Source of the DNA: an uncultured Oscillospiraceae bacterium
GTDB lineage: Bacteria; Bacillota; Clostridia; Oscillospirales; Ruminococcaceae
Assembly: GCA_900547455.1 (NCBI GenBank)
Contig: URGV01000027.1
Location: forward strand, 1 to 28,352
Direction of reading: 5' to 3'
Length of the DNA: 28,352 nucleotides
The position numbers and the translations under genes are program-made. How positions within the stretch are numbered: position 1 is the first letter of the stretch; every line of letters starts with the position of its first letter. Below, piece by piece: positions 6,904-13,537 of the stretch. The notes beneath the pieces are model-generated. The model did not search any database and was not told the DNA's origin. It saw nothing but the letters and a program-made list of their open reading frames with translations.

Positions 6904-6966
6904 ATGTTGCTTCGTGCTTTTTGGGGTGTGGAGCAACGGTTTTTTTATGGTATTTCATTTAAATAG
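6904..6966 (+). CDS. Candidate 20-residue leader peptide before the MATE gene
   Basis: The small ORF reads MLLRAFWGVEQRFFYGISFK and stops at a TAG that forms the first bases of the MATE ribosome binding site (TAGGAGGG). Its first codons are the left arm of the leader terminator at 6906-6946. The 5' leader before its ATG is only about eight bases, with a weak GGA. A ribosome held on the early codons would block the hairpin and let transcription reach the pump. Existence and role are inferred from layout alone. Confidence 0.35.
   Translation: MLLRAFWGVEQRFFYGISFK
6906..6946 (+). terminator. Leader terminator (attenuator) of the first MATE gene
   Basis: GTTGCTTC (6906-6913) pairs with GGAGCAAC (6930-6937, one G-U pair), and two G then seven T follow. 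It sits between the promoter and the MATE start codon, where a terminator can only act as an attenuator. Confidence 0.6.
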
Positions 6967-6975
6967 GAGGGTATT

Positions 6976-8412
6976 ATGAAGCATCGCATTGTTTCTGTAA
7001 CGGACCAATCCAAGCATCCACTGCTCATCATCGTCATGCTGGCCTGGCCAATCTTTGTTGAGCAGGTTCTGGTCTCGCTGGTTCAGTCGGTCGACACCGC
7101 CATGGTCGGGGCACTCGGCGCCAATGCCACCGCCTCGGTCTCCATCAGCCAAAGCCCGATCAACCTGATCAACTCGGTGATCATGGCGCTGGGCGTCGGC
7201 TTCACCACCATGATTGCCCGCGCGGTCGGTGCCAAGCAGTTTGAGTACGCCCGCAAGCTGATCCGGCAATCGATCGTTGTCGTTTTCTCGCTGGGCATCC
7301 CTCTTTCGGTGCTGTGTTTCGTGCTCTCCCGCCAGATCCCCATCTGGATGGGCGGCGCTCCGGAAATACTGGATGACGCGCAAAGCTACATCCGCATCAT
7401 CGCCTTCTCCATGCTGTTCCGCGGCCTGATGATGGTGCTCACCGCCATCTTCCGCGGCTTCGGCGACAGCCGCACCCCGATGATCATCAACATCGGCATC
7501 AATCTGCTCAATGTTGTCGGCAACTATCTGCTGATCTACCCCACCCACGACGTCACCCTTTTCGGCCACACCTTCACCGTATGGGGCGCGGGCTGGGGGG
7601 TTGCCGGCGCGGCACTCTCCACCTCCGGTTCCCAGATTCTGGGCTCGCTGGTACTGCTCTTTATGTGTTTCACCCCGCGCTCCGGTCCAATGCGCATTTC
7701 GATTCACGAGAGCTTCCGCCCCAGCAAAGAGACCATTCAGGAGGTTTTCCGGGTCAGCTTGCCGGTTATGTTTGAGCGCTTCACCACTTCCGGCGCCTTT
7801 GTCATCACCTCGTCAATCATCGCCTCGCTGGGCACTATCTCTCTGGCGGCAAACTCGCTGGCAGGCCAGGCTGAGTCACTGAGCTTCATGCCGGGCTTTG
7901 CGTTTGGCACCGCCGTCACCACCCTGGTGGGACAGTCGCTGGGCGCGGACAACGTCCCGCTGGCTCGCAAATATGTCCGCCTGTCCGGCATCATCGGGTC
8001 GGTGGTCATGTTCATCATGAGCATCTTCCTCTTTATCTTCTCGGACGGCATCATCTCGATCTTTACCCCGGACGCGGCCGTTATCGAGCTGGGCGGACAG
8101 TTGCTGCGCATCCTGGCCCTGATCCAGGTGCCGCAGATGCTGGCGATGGTCTTTTCCGGCGCGCTGCGCGGTGCGGGCGACACCAAGAGCCCGTTCCTCA
8201 TCACCCTGTTCTCGATGTGGGGCGTGCGCATCCTGGGCTCCTTCATCTTTGTCCGCCTGTTGGGCAAGGACCTGCCGTGGGTCTGCGCCGCGATGTGTAC
8301 CGACAACGTGGTCCGCTTTGTCCTCTTCCTCGCCCGCTACCTGCAGGGCAAATGGGCCGTCACCTACGCGCAGAACATCCGTCAGCCAAAGGAAGAAACC
8401 GTCAGTGAATAA
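6976..8412 (+). CDS. MATE family efflux transporter
   Basis: A 478-residue integral membrane protein with about twelve hydrophobic segments, arranged as two repeats that each start with a LAWPIFVEQ- or SLPVMFERF-like helix. It contains the family motifs VDTAMVG near 34-40 and GAGDTKSP in the second half. MATE proteins export drugs or other organic cations in exchange for Na+ or H+. The substrate cannot be told from sequence. GGAGGG precedes the ATG. It is transcribed alone between its promoter and a very strong terminator at 8428-8461. Its leader contains an attenuator hairpin, which suggests inducible expression. Confidence 0.93.
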   Translation: MKHRIVSVTDQSKHPLLIIVMLAWPIFVEQVLVSLVQSVDTAMVGALGANATASVSISQSPINLINSVIMALGVGFTTMIARAVGAKQFEYARKLIRQSIVVVFSLGIPLSVLCFVLSRQIPIWMGGAPEILDDAQSYIRIIAFSMLFRGLMMVLTAIFRGFGDSRTPMIINIGINLLNVVGNYLLIYPTHDVTLFGHTFTVWGAGWGVAGAALSTSGSQILGSLVLLFMCFTPRSGPMRISIHESFRPSKETIQEVFRVSLPVMFERFTTSGAFVITSSIIASLGTISLAANSLAGQAESLSFMPGFAFGTAVTTLVGQSLGADNVPLARKYVRLSGIIGSVVMFIMSIFLFIFSDGIISIFTPDAAVIELGGQLLRILALIQVPQMLAMVFSGALRGAGDTKSPFLITLFSMWGVRILGSFIFVRLLGKDLPWVCAAMCTDNVVRFVLFLARYLQGKWAVTYAQNIRQPKEETVSE

Positions 8413-8427
8413 TTTTTATCAACTCCC

Positions 8428-8461
8428 GCGGGACAGAGCAGCTGCTCTGTCCCGCTTTTTT
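8428..8461 (+). terminator. Terminator of the first MATE gene
   Basis: A perfect 28-bp palindrome (14-bp arms, beginning GCGGGACAGAGCAG) is followed by six T. It lies 15 bases after the stop codon. Confidence 0.95.
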
Positions 8462-8518
8462 CATGGACGCGGCTGCAAAACCTGCTGTCCTTCGCGCCAA
8501 ATTTGTTTGTTTTCGCGC

Positions 8519-8547
8519 TTGAAATCACCTTTAATATGTGCTATACT
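8519..8547 (+). promoter_or_regulatory. Promoter of the sigma-like gene
   Basis: TTGAAA (8519-8524), a 17-base spacer and TATACT (8542-8547), about 46 bases before the start codon. Confidence 0.8.
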
Positions 8548-8593
8548 GTTGCTATAAAGCACACAAAACATTTGATATTATAGGAGGCACCCG

Positions 8594-8887
8594 ATGCGAA
8601 AGCAAATTCCACTCGACAACCCCGACCAATTTCCCGACCTGCTCAGCTGCTTTCAGGGCAGGACCAACGGCCGCCAGCGCGCGGAGTACCGCCGCTTTTT
8701 GTACCGCTCGATCAAGACACAGCTGACCCAGCGGCAGCGGCAGATGATGGAGCTGCGCTATTTCCAGGGGCTTTCCATCCCGCAGATTGCCCAGGAGCTG
8801 CACGTCAACAAATCCACCGTCTCCCGCACCATCAACCGGGCGCTGAACCGCCTGCGGGAGCTGGCGGACGTCTACTTTGATGAATGA
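8594..8887 (+). CDS. Sigma-70 region 4-like DNA-binding protein
   Basis: A 97-residue protein whose C-terminal 55 residues form a sigma region 4 type helix-turn-helix: LTQRQRQMMELRYF, then SIPQIAQELHVNKSTVSRTI, then NRALNRLRE. Region 2, needed for -10 recognition and core binding in a full sigma factor, is absent; the N-terminal 40 residues are short and polar. It could be a stand-alone transcription regulator or a part of a split sigma factor. GGAGG precedes the ATG. It has its own good promoter and a shared bidirectional terminator, so it is monocistronic. Its targets are unknown. Confidence 0.85.
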   Translation: MRKQIPLDNPDQFPDLLSCFQGRTNGRQRAEYRRFLYRSIKTQLTQRQRQMMELRYFQGLSIPQIAQELHVNKSTVSRTINRALNRLRELADVYFDE

Positions 8888-8895
8888 ACAAAATA

Positions 8896-8940
8896 AAAAA
8901 GTTCCGGCCTCCCTTTTCAAAAAAGCGGTCGAAACTTTTT
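8896..8940. terminator. Bidirectional terminator between convergent genes
   Basis: AAAAAGTTCCGGCC (8896-8909) pairs with GGTCGAAACTTTTT (8927-8940), 14 positions with one mismatch and one G-U, with A and T runs at the base. It serves the plus-strand sigma-like gene and the minus-strand DUF1294 gene. Confidence 0.85.
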
Positions 8941-8965
8941 CAATATTTATTCGGCAAAAATGGCA

Positions 8966-9232
8966 TCAGCCCAGCACAAAATAGAGCAGCAGAGCCGCCT
9001 GGATCAGGATGATGAGCGGGATGCCGATCACAAAATACCAGTGCTTGGTCTTATGCCGGAAGGTAAACATGCCCAGATACATCCCGACGCTGCCGCCCAG
9101 AATGGACAGCCCAAACAGCACCTTTTCCGGCACACGCCTTTTCTGACGCTGCGCGGCAAACTTATCCACCCCGCAGACGCTGAAGGTCAGCACACTCATA
9201 AACAGGATGTAGCCCCACAAAATATTTTCCAT
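8966..9232 (-). CDS. DUF1294 family small membrane protein
   Basis: An 88-residue membrane protein with a helix at about 3-20, the conserved polar segment CGVDKFAAQRQKRRVPE, a GGSVGMYLGM helix, then FRHKTKHWYF and a last helix of about 20 residues. This pattern is characteristic of DUF1294, which has no established function. Two ATG codons lie in tandem at 9235 and 9232; the second has better spacing from AAGGAGGA. It is the last gene of the trmL-degV-patatin operon, 28 bases after the patatin stop, and ends at a bidirectional terminator. Its place beside lipid-active genes hints at a membrane role, which is inference. Confidence 0.85.
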   Translation of the reverse strand: MENILWGYILFMSVLTFSVCGVDKFAAQRQKRRVPEKVLFGLSILGGSVGMYLGMFTFRHKTKHWYFVIGIPLIILIQAALLLYFVLG

Positions 9233-9260
9233 CATCTTCCTCCTTCTGCCTTTGTTGTCC

Positions 9261-10118
9261 CTACTGCTGCTGGAACAGCTGCTCGATTCTGCTCCACGCT
9301 GCCTTAGCGTCCTCATAGCCGTTTTCATAAGCGGCCTGCAGCTTGTCCACATTGTGCTCGATGCGGTGCAGCACCATCGGCTTGCTCGGCCGAATCACCA
9401 CCGCCTGGCCCTTCTGCTCCAGCTCCTTTGCGAACTGCTGGCTCTCGTTGTAGTTGAGGTGGCGGTTCTCCATCGCCCGGCACAGGTTGGGGTAGTCGCG
9501 GTAGCGCCGGCGAATCAAGGGCATCATCTGGTTTGGTTTTTTGACATAGCCCTCATTCTGGGTCAGCACCACCACCTGCTTGTGCCAGCCATCCTCATAA
9601 GCCCTGCGGACCGGAATCGAATCTGCGACGCCGCCGTCCAGATACCGCTTTCCGCCGATTACCTTCATCGGGGAGAGCAGCGGCATCGAGCTGGAAGCAA
9701 TCGAATCGGCGATGACGTCGTCCCCCTGCTGCCGGTTGGAAAACCAATGGCACTCCCCGCTCTCGCAGTCGGTGGCGCCCACCCGCAACTCCATCGGTGA
9801 AGCGTAAAAGGTGTCGTAGTCAAACGGCACATATTTTTCCGGAATCTCATAAAAGGAAAACTGCCAGTTGAAGATCGAGCCTTTGGTCAGCAGCTGGCGC
9901 ATCCCCACATAGCGGGGGTCGTTGCAGAAGCGCTTGGCGATTGCGACATAGCGTCCCTTGTCCTGCGAAAGGTAGCTCAGGGCGTTGCACGCTCCGGCGG
10001 AAATGCCGTAAATGCTGGCGAACATCGCCTGTTTTTCCATAAAGAAGTCCAGCACCCCCGCGGTGTAGACGCCGCGGAAGCCACCGCCCTCCAAAATCAA
10101 AGCTCCCTGATACAGCAA
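9261..10118 (-). CDS. Patatin family acyl hydrolase, short form
   Basis: A 285-residue patatin-fold protein of the bacterial short group with a C-terminal extension. The numbers here count from a GTG at 10127: oxyanion motif EGGGFRG (13-19), nucleophile Ser43 in GISAG, catalytic Asp164 in DGGVADSIP. The start is uncertain. The GTG lies too close to AAAGGA, while a TTG at 10118 has normal spacing, so 10118 is given. It lies 20 to 30 bases after degV in one operon. Because DegV/FakB proteins bind free fatty acids, an enzyme that releases acyl chains next to one suggests a lipid-turnover unit. The natural substrate is unknown. Confidence 0.9.
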   Translation of the reverse strand: MLYQGALILEGGGFRGVYTAGVLDFFMEKQAMFASIYGISAGACNALSYLSQDKGRYVAIAKRFCNDPRYVGMRQLLTKGSIFNWQFSFYEIPEKYVPFDYDTFYASPMELRVGATDCESGECHWFSNRQQGDDVIADSIASSSMPLLSPMKVIGGKRYLDGGVADSIPVRRAYEDGWHKQVVVLTQNEGYVKKPNQMMPLIRRRYRDYPNLCRAMENRHLNYNESQQFAKELEQKGQAVVIRPSKPMVLHRIEHNVDKLQAAYENGYEDAKAAWSRIEQLFQQQ

Positions 10119-10147
10119 AGTCTCCACTTCCTTTCTGCTCAGCCAGC

Positions 10148-11020
10148 CTAGTCTGCCAGGAAGGTGAGGCCGATGATCTGCGGTCCGGTATTGATGGTGA
10201 TGGCCGCGCCGATTTTAAAGGTGCCGACCGGCGGATAACCTGCAATCTTTTCGCAGGCTTTGGCCAGCTGCTCGCTGGTCTCGGTGTCTCGCGCCACCAG
10301 AATCATGTACGGCGCCCTGCGGTCCCTGGCGCTGCGCTGCTCCTTGAACAGGCGCTCCATTGTACTGAGGATGGCGGCGTTGCCGCGCACCTTCTCGACG
10401 ATACTGGTCGTTCCCACCGCCGAAATCACCGGGCGCAGGCCGATCAGCTCGCCGACGAAAGCCGCCGCGCAGCTGACACGGCCCGACTTCTTAACATATT
10501 TCAGTGTGAAGGGGCTAAAATAGATGCACACCCGTCTGAGGTAGTCGCGGATGTAGGCGAGCACATCTTCAAAGCTCTCCCCCTCCAGCGCGCGCTGGCA
10601 GGCCTGCATGATGGGGTAGCCGTAGCCGACGCTGTAGCAGTTGGAATCGATGACCTCAATCTGCATCGCGTCCGGGTGCTCCTCCAAAAATGCGTCCTTG
10701 GCCATCAGCGCGGAATGGTACATCGCCGAGGCGCCGGAATAGATGGTGATAACCGCCACATGGGTGTAGCCATTCTGGTAGGCTTCCTCATACTTCTCCT
10801 GAAAGGTGATGGCGGGGATGTGCGAGGTTGCGGGGATATCCTGACAGCGGTCGATCAGGTCATAAAATTCCTCCGCGGTAAAGCTCTCCCTCTCGTAGTA
10901 TCCCTTGCCGTCCGCGGTGACCGGGATGGGCAGGATGGCAAGGTTCGGCAGCCGCTTCTCATCCTCTGCCGGGATGTCGCAGGCCGAATCGGTGATAAAA
11001 AAGATTTTCTCCTGGTTCAT
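10148..11020 (-). CDS. DegV family fatty-acid-binding protein
   Basis: A 290-residue cytosolic protein of the DegV/FakB family. Members hold a fatty acid in a buried pocket, and FakB members present it to the kinase FakA for phosphorylation and entry into phospholipid synthesis. Diagnostic segments are TDSACDIP (10-17), the TSHIP segment at 65-69 that corresponds to the carboxylate-binding Thr-Ser, YVKKSGRVS, and the C-terminal GAAITINTGPQIIG. The start codon has AAGGAGGA that overlaps the stop codon of trmL, so the genes are closely coupled. It is not clear whether it works with FakA or has another role. The patatin gene follows directly. Confidence 0.93.
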   Translation of the reverse strand: MNQEKIFFITDSACDIPAEDEKRLPNLAILPIPVTADGKGYYERESFTAEEFYDLIDRCQDIPATSHIPAITFQEKYEEAYQNGYTHVAVITIYSGASAMYHSALMAKDAFLEEHPDAMQIEVIDSNCYSVGYGYPIMQACQRALEGESFEDVLAYIRDYLRRVCIYFSPFTLKYVKKSGRVSCAAAFVGELIGLRPVISAVGTTSIVEKVRGNAAILSTMERLFKEQRSARDRRAPYMILVARDTETSEQLAKACEKIAGYPPVGTFKIGAAITINTGPQIIGLTFLAD

Positions 11021-11029
11021 AGTTCCTCC

Positions 11030-11560
11030 TTAGTCCTGGGGAGCAAAGTCCTCCCAGCGAAATTTGTGCAGCTGCCCTTCATTTTGCAGCTCCGGGAATC
11101 CCCATTGGCGCAGTGTCTCATACACCGTGATGGCGACCGTGTTGGAGAGGTTCAGGCTGCGCACCGGACCGATCATCGGCAGGCGCAGGCAGCTCTGCGG
11201 GTGCTGCAGCAGGATCTCCTCGTCGATGCCCGCATCCTCCCGGCCAAAAATAAGGTAGCAGTCGTCCGGATAGGGCACCTCAGAATAGACCTTTCTCCCC
11301 TTGGTGGTGAAAAAGTAAAGCTGGTCGTCCCGGTGCTGCTCCAGAAACTGCCGGGTGGAATCGTAGTAGGTGATATCCAGAAAATGCCAGTAGTCCAGCC
11401 CCGCCCGTTTGAGCTTTTTGTCGTCTACCGAAAATCCCATCGGCCCCACCAGATGCAGCCTCGCTCCAGTGCAGGCGCAGGTGCGGGCGATGTTGCCGGT
11501 ATTTTGTGGAATCTGCGGCTCAAACAGGACGACGTTCAGCCGCGGCTGATGCTGTTGCAA
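11030..11560 (-). CDS. trmL: tRNA (cytidine(34)-2'-O)-methyltransferase
   Basis: TrmL transfers a methyl group from S-adenosylmethionine to the 2'-O of the wobble base in certain leucine tRNAs. The 176-residue SPOUT-fold protein has the three SpoU motifs: QNTGNIART (19-27), LIFGREDAGI (103-112) and the knot segment RLPMIGPVRSLNLSN (126-140). The only sensible start is a TTG at 11560, seven bases after GGAGG; no in-frame ATG is near. It is first in an operon with degV, the short patatin and DUF1294, behind a consensus promoter and two palindromes in the leader. The tRNA role has no evident link to the lipid genes. Confidence 0.93.
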   Translation of the reverse strand: MQQHQPRLNVVLFEPQIPQNTGNIARTCACTGARLHLVGPMGFSVDDKKLKRAGLDYWHFLDITYYDSTRQFLEQHRDDQLYFFTTKGRKVYSEVPYPDDCYLIFGREDAGIDEEILLQHPQSCLRLPMIGPVRSLNLSNTVAITVYETLRQWGFPELQNEGQLHKFRWEDFAPQD

Positions 11561-11591
11561 GGTGGTTCCTCCCCCAAAAATAGCTTTTAAT

Positions 11592-11606
11592 ACGACATCA
11601 TGTCGT
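11592..11606. promoter_or_regulatory. Operator-like palindrome in the trmL leader
   Basis: ACGACAT-C-ATGTCGT is a perfect 7-bp inverted repeat with one central base. It lies between the expected transcription start and the trmL ribosome binding site, a classic place for a repressor site. No regulator is assigned. Confidence 0.45.
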
Positions 11607-11626
11607 GTTTCATATCAGTTTCTTTG

Positions 11627-11638
11627 TAACAACTGTTA
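11627..11638. promoter_or_regulatory. Second small palindrome at the trmL transcription start
   Basis: TAACA-AC-TGTTA lies just downstream of the -10 box of the trmL promoter, overlapping or adjoining the expected start of transcription. Confidence 0.35.
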
Positions 11639-11646
11639 TCTCTCTA

Positions 11647-11675
11647 ATATTAACCATTCCGCCGGTATTTGTCAA
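11647..11675 (-). promoter_or_regulatory. Promoter of the trmL-degV-patatin-DUF1294 operon
   Basis: Consensus TTGACA (11675-11670), a 17-base spacer and TAATAT (11652-11647) on the minus strand. It is divergent to the relQ-like promoter about 45 bases away. Confidence 0.88.
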
Positions 11676-11721
11676 TGACTGTGGCGGGGAAGATATTTAA
11701 AGATTTTTTGGATTTTTACCA

Positions 11722-11750
11722 TTGATTTAGTCATAAATTTGCGATATGCT
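11722..11750 (+). promoter_or_regulatory. Candidate promoter of the alarmone synthetase gene
   Basis: TTGATT (11722-11727), a 17-base spacer and TATGCT (11745-11750) on the plus strand, giving a leader of about 85 bases. Confidence 0.6.
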
Positions 11751-11842
11751 GAAAGTATGATGATATTGTTTTCTCTGTGGGCGCGGACGCCGCAGGGAAA
11801 AAGAAGATTATATTTCCACGCTAAGAAAGGACGTTTCAAATC

Positions 11843-12631
11843 ATGGGACAAGTGATGGATAATTTAAAGCTGATGAAAAATGTCAGGGATCTGGAATCCC
11901 CTCAGACGCTGCTGGAGCTGATTGCCGGGATGGAGCAGCACATGGCTTTATACCAGTCGGGCATTCAGGAGATCCGCACCAAGCTGGAAATTCTGCAGCG
12001 GGACGCCCGTTTTGGAGAGGGGCACAACCCCATCGACTCGATCAAGAGCCGCATCAAGAGCCCGATGAGCATTATCGAAAAGATGTACCGCAAGGGCTTC
12101 CCTATTTCCCTGGATTCCATGCGCGCCAACCTCAACGACGTTGCGGGCATCCGGGTCATCTGCCCCTTCATCGAGGACATCTACACCGTGGCTCAGATGC
12201 TGACCCGTCAGGACGACCTGGTAGTCATCAAAGAAAAGGACTACATCAAAAACCCCAAGCCCAACGGTTACCGCAGCTACCATCTGGTGCTGCAGGTTCC
12301 GGTCTTTCTCTCCGACCGAAAAGAGATGGTGCGGGTGGAAGTGCAGCTGCGAACCATCGCGATGGACTTCTGGGCCAGCCTGGAGCATCAAATCCACTAC
12401 AAAACCAGCTGCGAGGTGCCGGACAGCGTGGTTGACGAACTGAAGCAATGCGCGGACATCATTGCTCAGACCGACGAACGGATGCAGCAGCTTTCCAAAC
12501 AGATTCGATGCTTTAACGCTCAGCCCACATCCGAGGGTGATGAGGAAGCGCAGGAGCATCCTCTTGGCAGCCTGATCAGCGCCAGTGTTGTGGGGATGGC
12601 TGGAAGCATGGCTAGGAGCCACAACGATTAG
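11843..12631 (+). CDS. GTP pyrophosphokinase family protein, small alarmone synthetase (RelQ-like)
   Basis: A 262-residue cytosolic protein with a RelA/SpoT synthetase domain and no hydrolase, TGS or ACT domain, so it should only make (p)ppGpp by moving pyrophosphate from ATP to GDP or GTP. Motifs seen are IKSRIKSP (67-74, substrate-binding Arg/Lys), NDVAGIRV (98-105, metal-binding Asp), PKPNGYRSYH (138-147, stacking Tyr) and VEVQLRT (165-171, catalytic Glu). The C-terminal tail is polar. AAAGGA lies 11 bases before the ATG. It has its own promoter; the small membrane protein downstream has a separate one. Such enzymes are usually induced by cell-wall or other stress. Confidence 0.93.
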   Translation: MGQVMDNLKLMKNVRDLESPQTLLELIAGMEQHMALYQSGIQEIRTKLEILQRDARFGEGHNPIDSIKSRIKSPMSIIEKMYRKGFPISLDSMRANLNDVAGIRVICPFIEDIYTVAQMLTRQDDLVVIKEKDYIKNPKPNGYRSYHLVLQVPVFLSDRKEMVRVEVQLRTIAMDFWASLEHQIHYKTSCEVPDSVVDELKQCADIIAQTDERMQQLSKQIRCFNAQPTSEGDEEAQEHPLGSLISASVVGMAGSMARSHND

Positions 12632-12703
12632 TCAAAACAGACAAAGCCGTTCCCATAAAACCGGGAAAAATCCCGAAAGGCTGCAATTTCTCCGATAAAG
12701 CAA

Positions 12704-12732
12704 TTGTAATTTGTGGCCGGATTGGGTATAAT
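12704..12732 (+). promoter_or_regulatory. Promoter of the small membrane protein gene
   Basis: TTGTAA (12704-12709), a 17-base spacer and a perfect TATAAT (12727-12732), 47 bases before the start codon. Confidence 0.8.
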
Positions 12733-12779
12733 GAATCTATCAGAATCTGATGTTATCTCTTAAAGAAGGAGTGTGCTCC

Positions 12780-13013
12780 ATGAAGAAAAGTGTACTGATT
12801 TCCCTGATTGCACTGGGCGTTTCTCTGGTCGGACTGCTGATCGCCCTTGCAGCCTGGCTGCACAAGAAAAAAGAACTGGACTGCGACGACTTTGACGACG
12901 ATCTTTTGATGGACGACGATGACTCGGAGTACATCGCCGCGCAGTATATCGAACACGCCAACAGCTCCCCTTCCGCACAGGAGGACGGCGTTTCTGACTG
13001 CGAGCAGGAATAG
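12780..13013 (+). CDS. Small single-span membrane protein with an acidic tail
   Basis: A 77-residue protein: MKKS, one hydrophobic helix at about 5-27, a basic HKKK stop-transfer patch, then a very acidic tail with CDDFDDDLLMDDDDSE and a terminal Cys near 73. The basic patch after the helix suggests that the acidic tail is cytoplasmic. The start is chosen from AAGGAG eight bases upstream; an upstream in-frame ATG lacks a site. It has its own strong promoter and terminator, so it is likely expressed well. No family is recognised and no function can be given. Confidence 0.8.
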   Translation: MKKSVLISLIALGVSLVGLLIALAAWLHKKKELDCDDFDDDLLMDDDDSEYIAAQYIEHANSSPSAQEDGVSDCEQE

Positions 13014-13023
13014 TTTCGCTTTA

Positions 13024-13050
13024 AAATCCCGCCGTCTGGCGGGATTTTTT
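13024..13050 (+). terminator. Terminator of the small membrane protein gene
   Basis: AAATCCCGCC and GGCGGGATTT form a perfect 10-bp stem with a GTCT loop, followed by a T run. It lies 10 bases after the stop codon. Confidence 0.93.
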
Positions 13051-13090
13051 CCTCCTGCTCCCACTCTTTTGAAAAAAATCAAAAAAAGAC

Positions 13091-13119
13091 TTGCATTTTT
13101 CTCCGAAATGTGGTATTAT
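13091..13119 (+). promoter_or_regulatory. Promoter of the initiator tRNA gene
   Basis: TTGCAT (13091-13096), a 17-base spacer and TATTAT (13114-13119), giving a tRNA leader of about 18 bases. Confidence 0.85.
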
Positions 13120-13143
13120 AGTAGAGCACTGGAAATTCAATAT

Positions 13144-13220
<77 letters not shown>

Positions 13221-13227
13221 CCAGACT

Positions 13228-13265
13228 GAGTCTGGACGCAATTCGCGTTCAGACTCTTTTCTTTT
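13228..13265 (+). terminator. First terminator of the tRNA, copy 1 of a direct repeat
   Basis: GAGTCTGGACGC pairs with GCGTTCAGACTC (12 positions, one G-T pair), loop AATTC, then TTTTCTTTT. The 40 bases at 13226-13265 recur exactly at 13321-13360. Confidence 0.92.
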
Positions 13266-13322
13266 ATCCTGCCGAAGCGGCTCGCGACGGCAGGCACAGT
13301 GAATCTTTCCCTCTCCTTAGCT

Positions 13323-13360
13323 GAGTCTGGACGCAATTCGCGTTCAGACTCTTTTCTTTT
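13323..13360 (+). terminator. Second terminator, copy 2 of the direct repeat
   Basis: It is identical to the hairpin at 13228-13265, 95 bases downstream. Similarity continues in degenerate form after both copies (a GCGGCTCGCG core followed by GGCAG), so a block of about 70 bases was duplicated. A lost second tRNA between the copies is possible but not visible. Confidence 0.85.
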
Positions 13361-13453
13361 TATCTGGTCCGGCGGCTCGCGCTGGCAGTTTTCTTCACCG
13401 CTATCAAAAAAGGAAGGGATTCTTTTTTCAAAACACCCCCTCAGGGTCCAAGA

Positions 13454-13483
13454 TTGACACCACTTTGCAGCCTGAGGTATAAA
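13454..13483 (+). promoter_or_regulatory. Promoter-like sequence facing the galT terminator
   Basis: TTGACA (13454-13459), an 18-base spacer and TATAAA (13478-13483) on the plus strand. Inverted CCTCAGG (13439-13445) and CCTGAGG (13471-13477) flank the -35. Transcription would meet the hairpin at 13499 within about ten bases, so any RNA would be about 50 nucleotides long. Confidence 0.4.
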
Positions 13484-13498
13484 AATATTGCCCCATTG

Positions 13499-13536
13499 AA
13501 AACCCCCGGATCGCAAATAGCGACTCGGGGGTTTTT
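13499..13536 (-). terminator. Terminator of the galactose operon
   Basis: AAAACCCCCG and CGGGGGTTTT form the base of a long stem, continued by TCGC with GCGA after a wobble and a mismatch. T runs exist on both strands. It directly follows the galT stop codon at 13538. Confidence 0.9.
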
Positions 13537-13537
13537 G

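Noticed and set aside
13228..13360. A second tRNA or CRISPR-like repeat after the initiator tRNA
   Set aside because: The repeated block is a terminator plus flank; no cloverleaf exists between the copies, and there are only two units.
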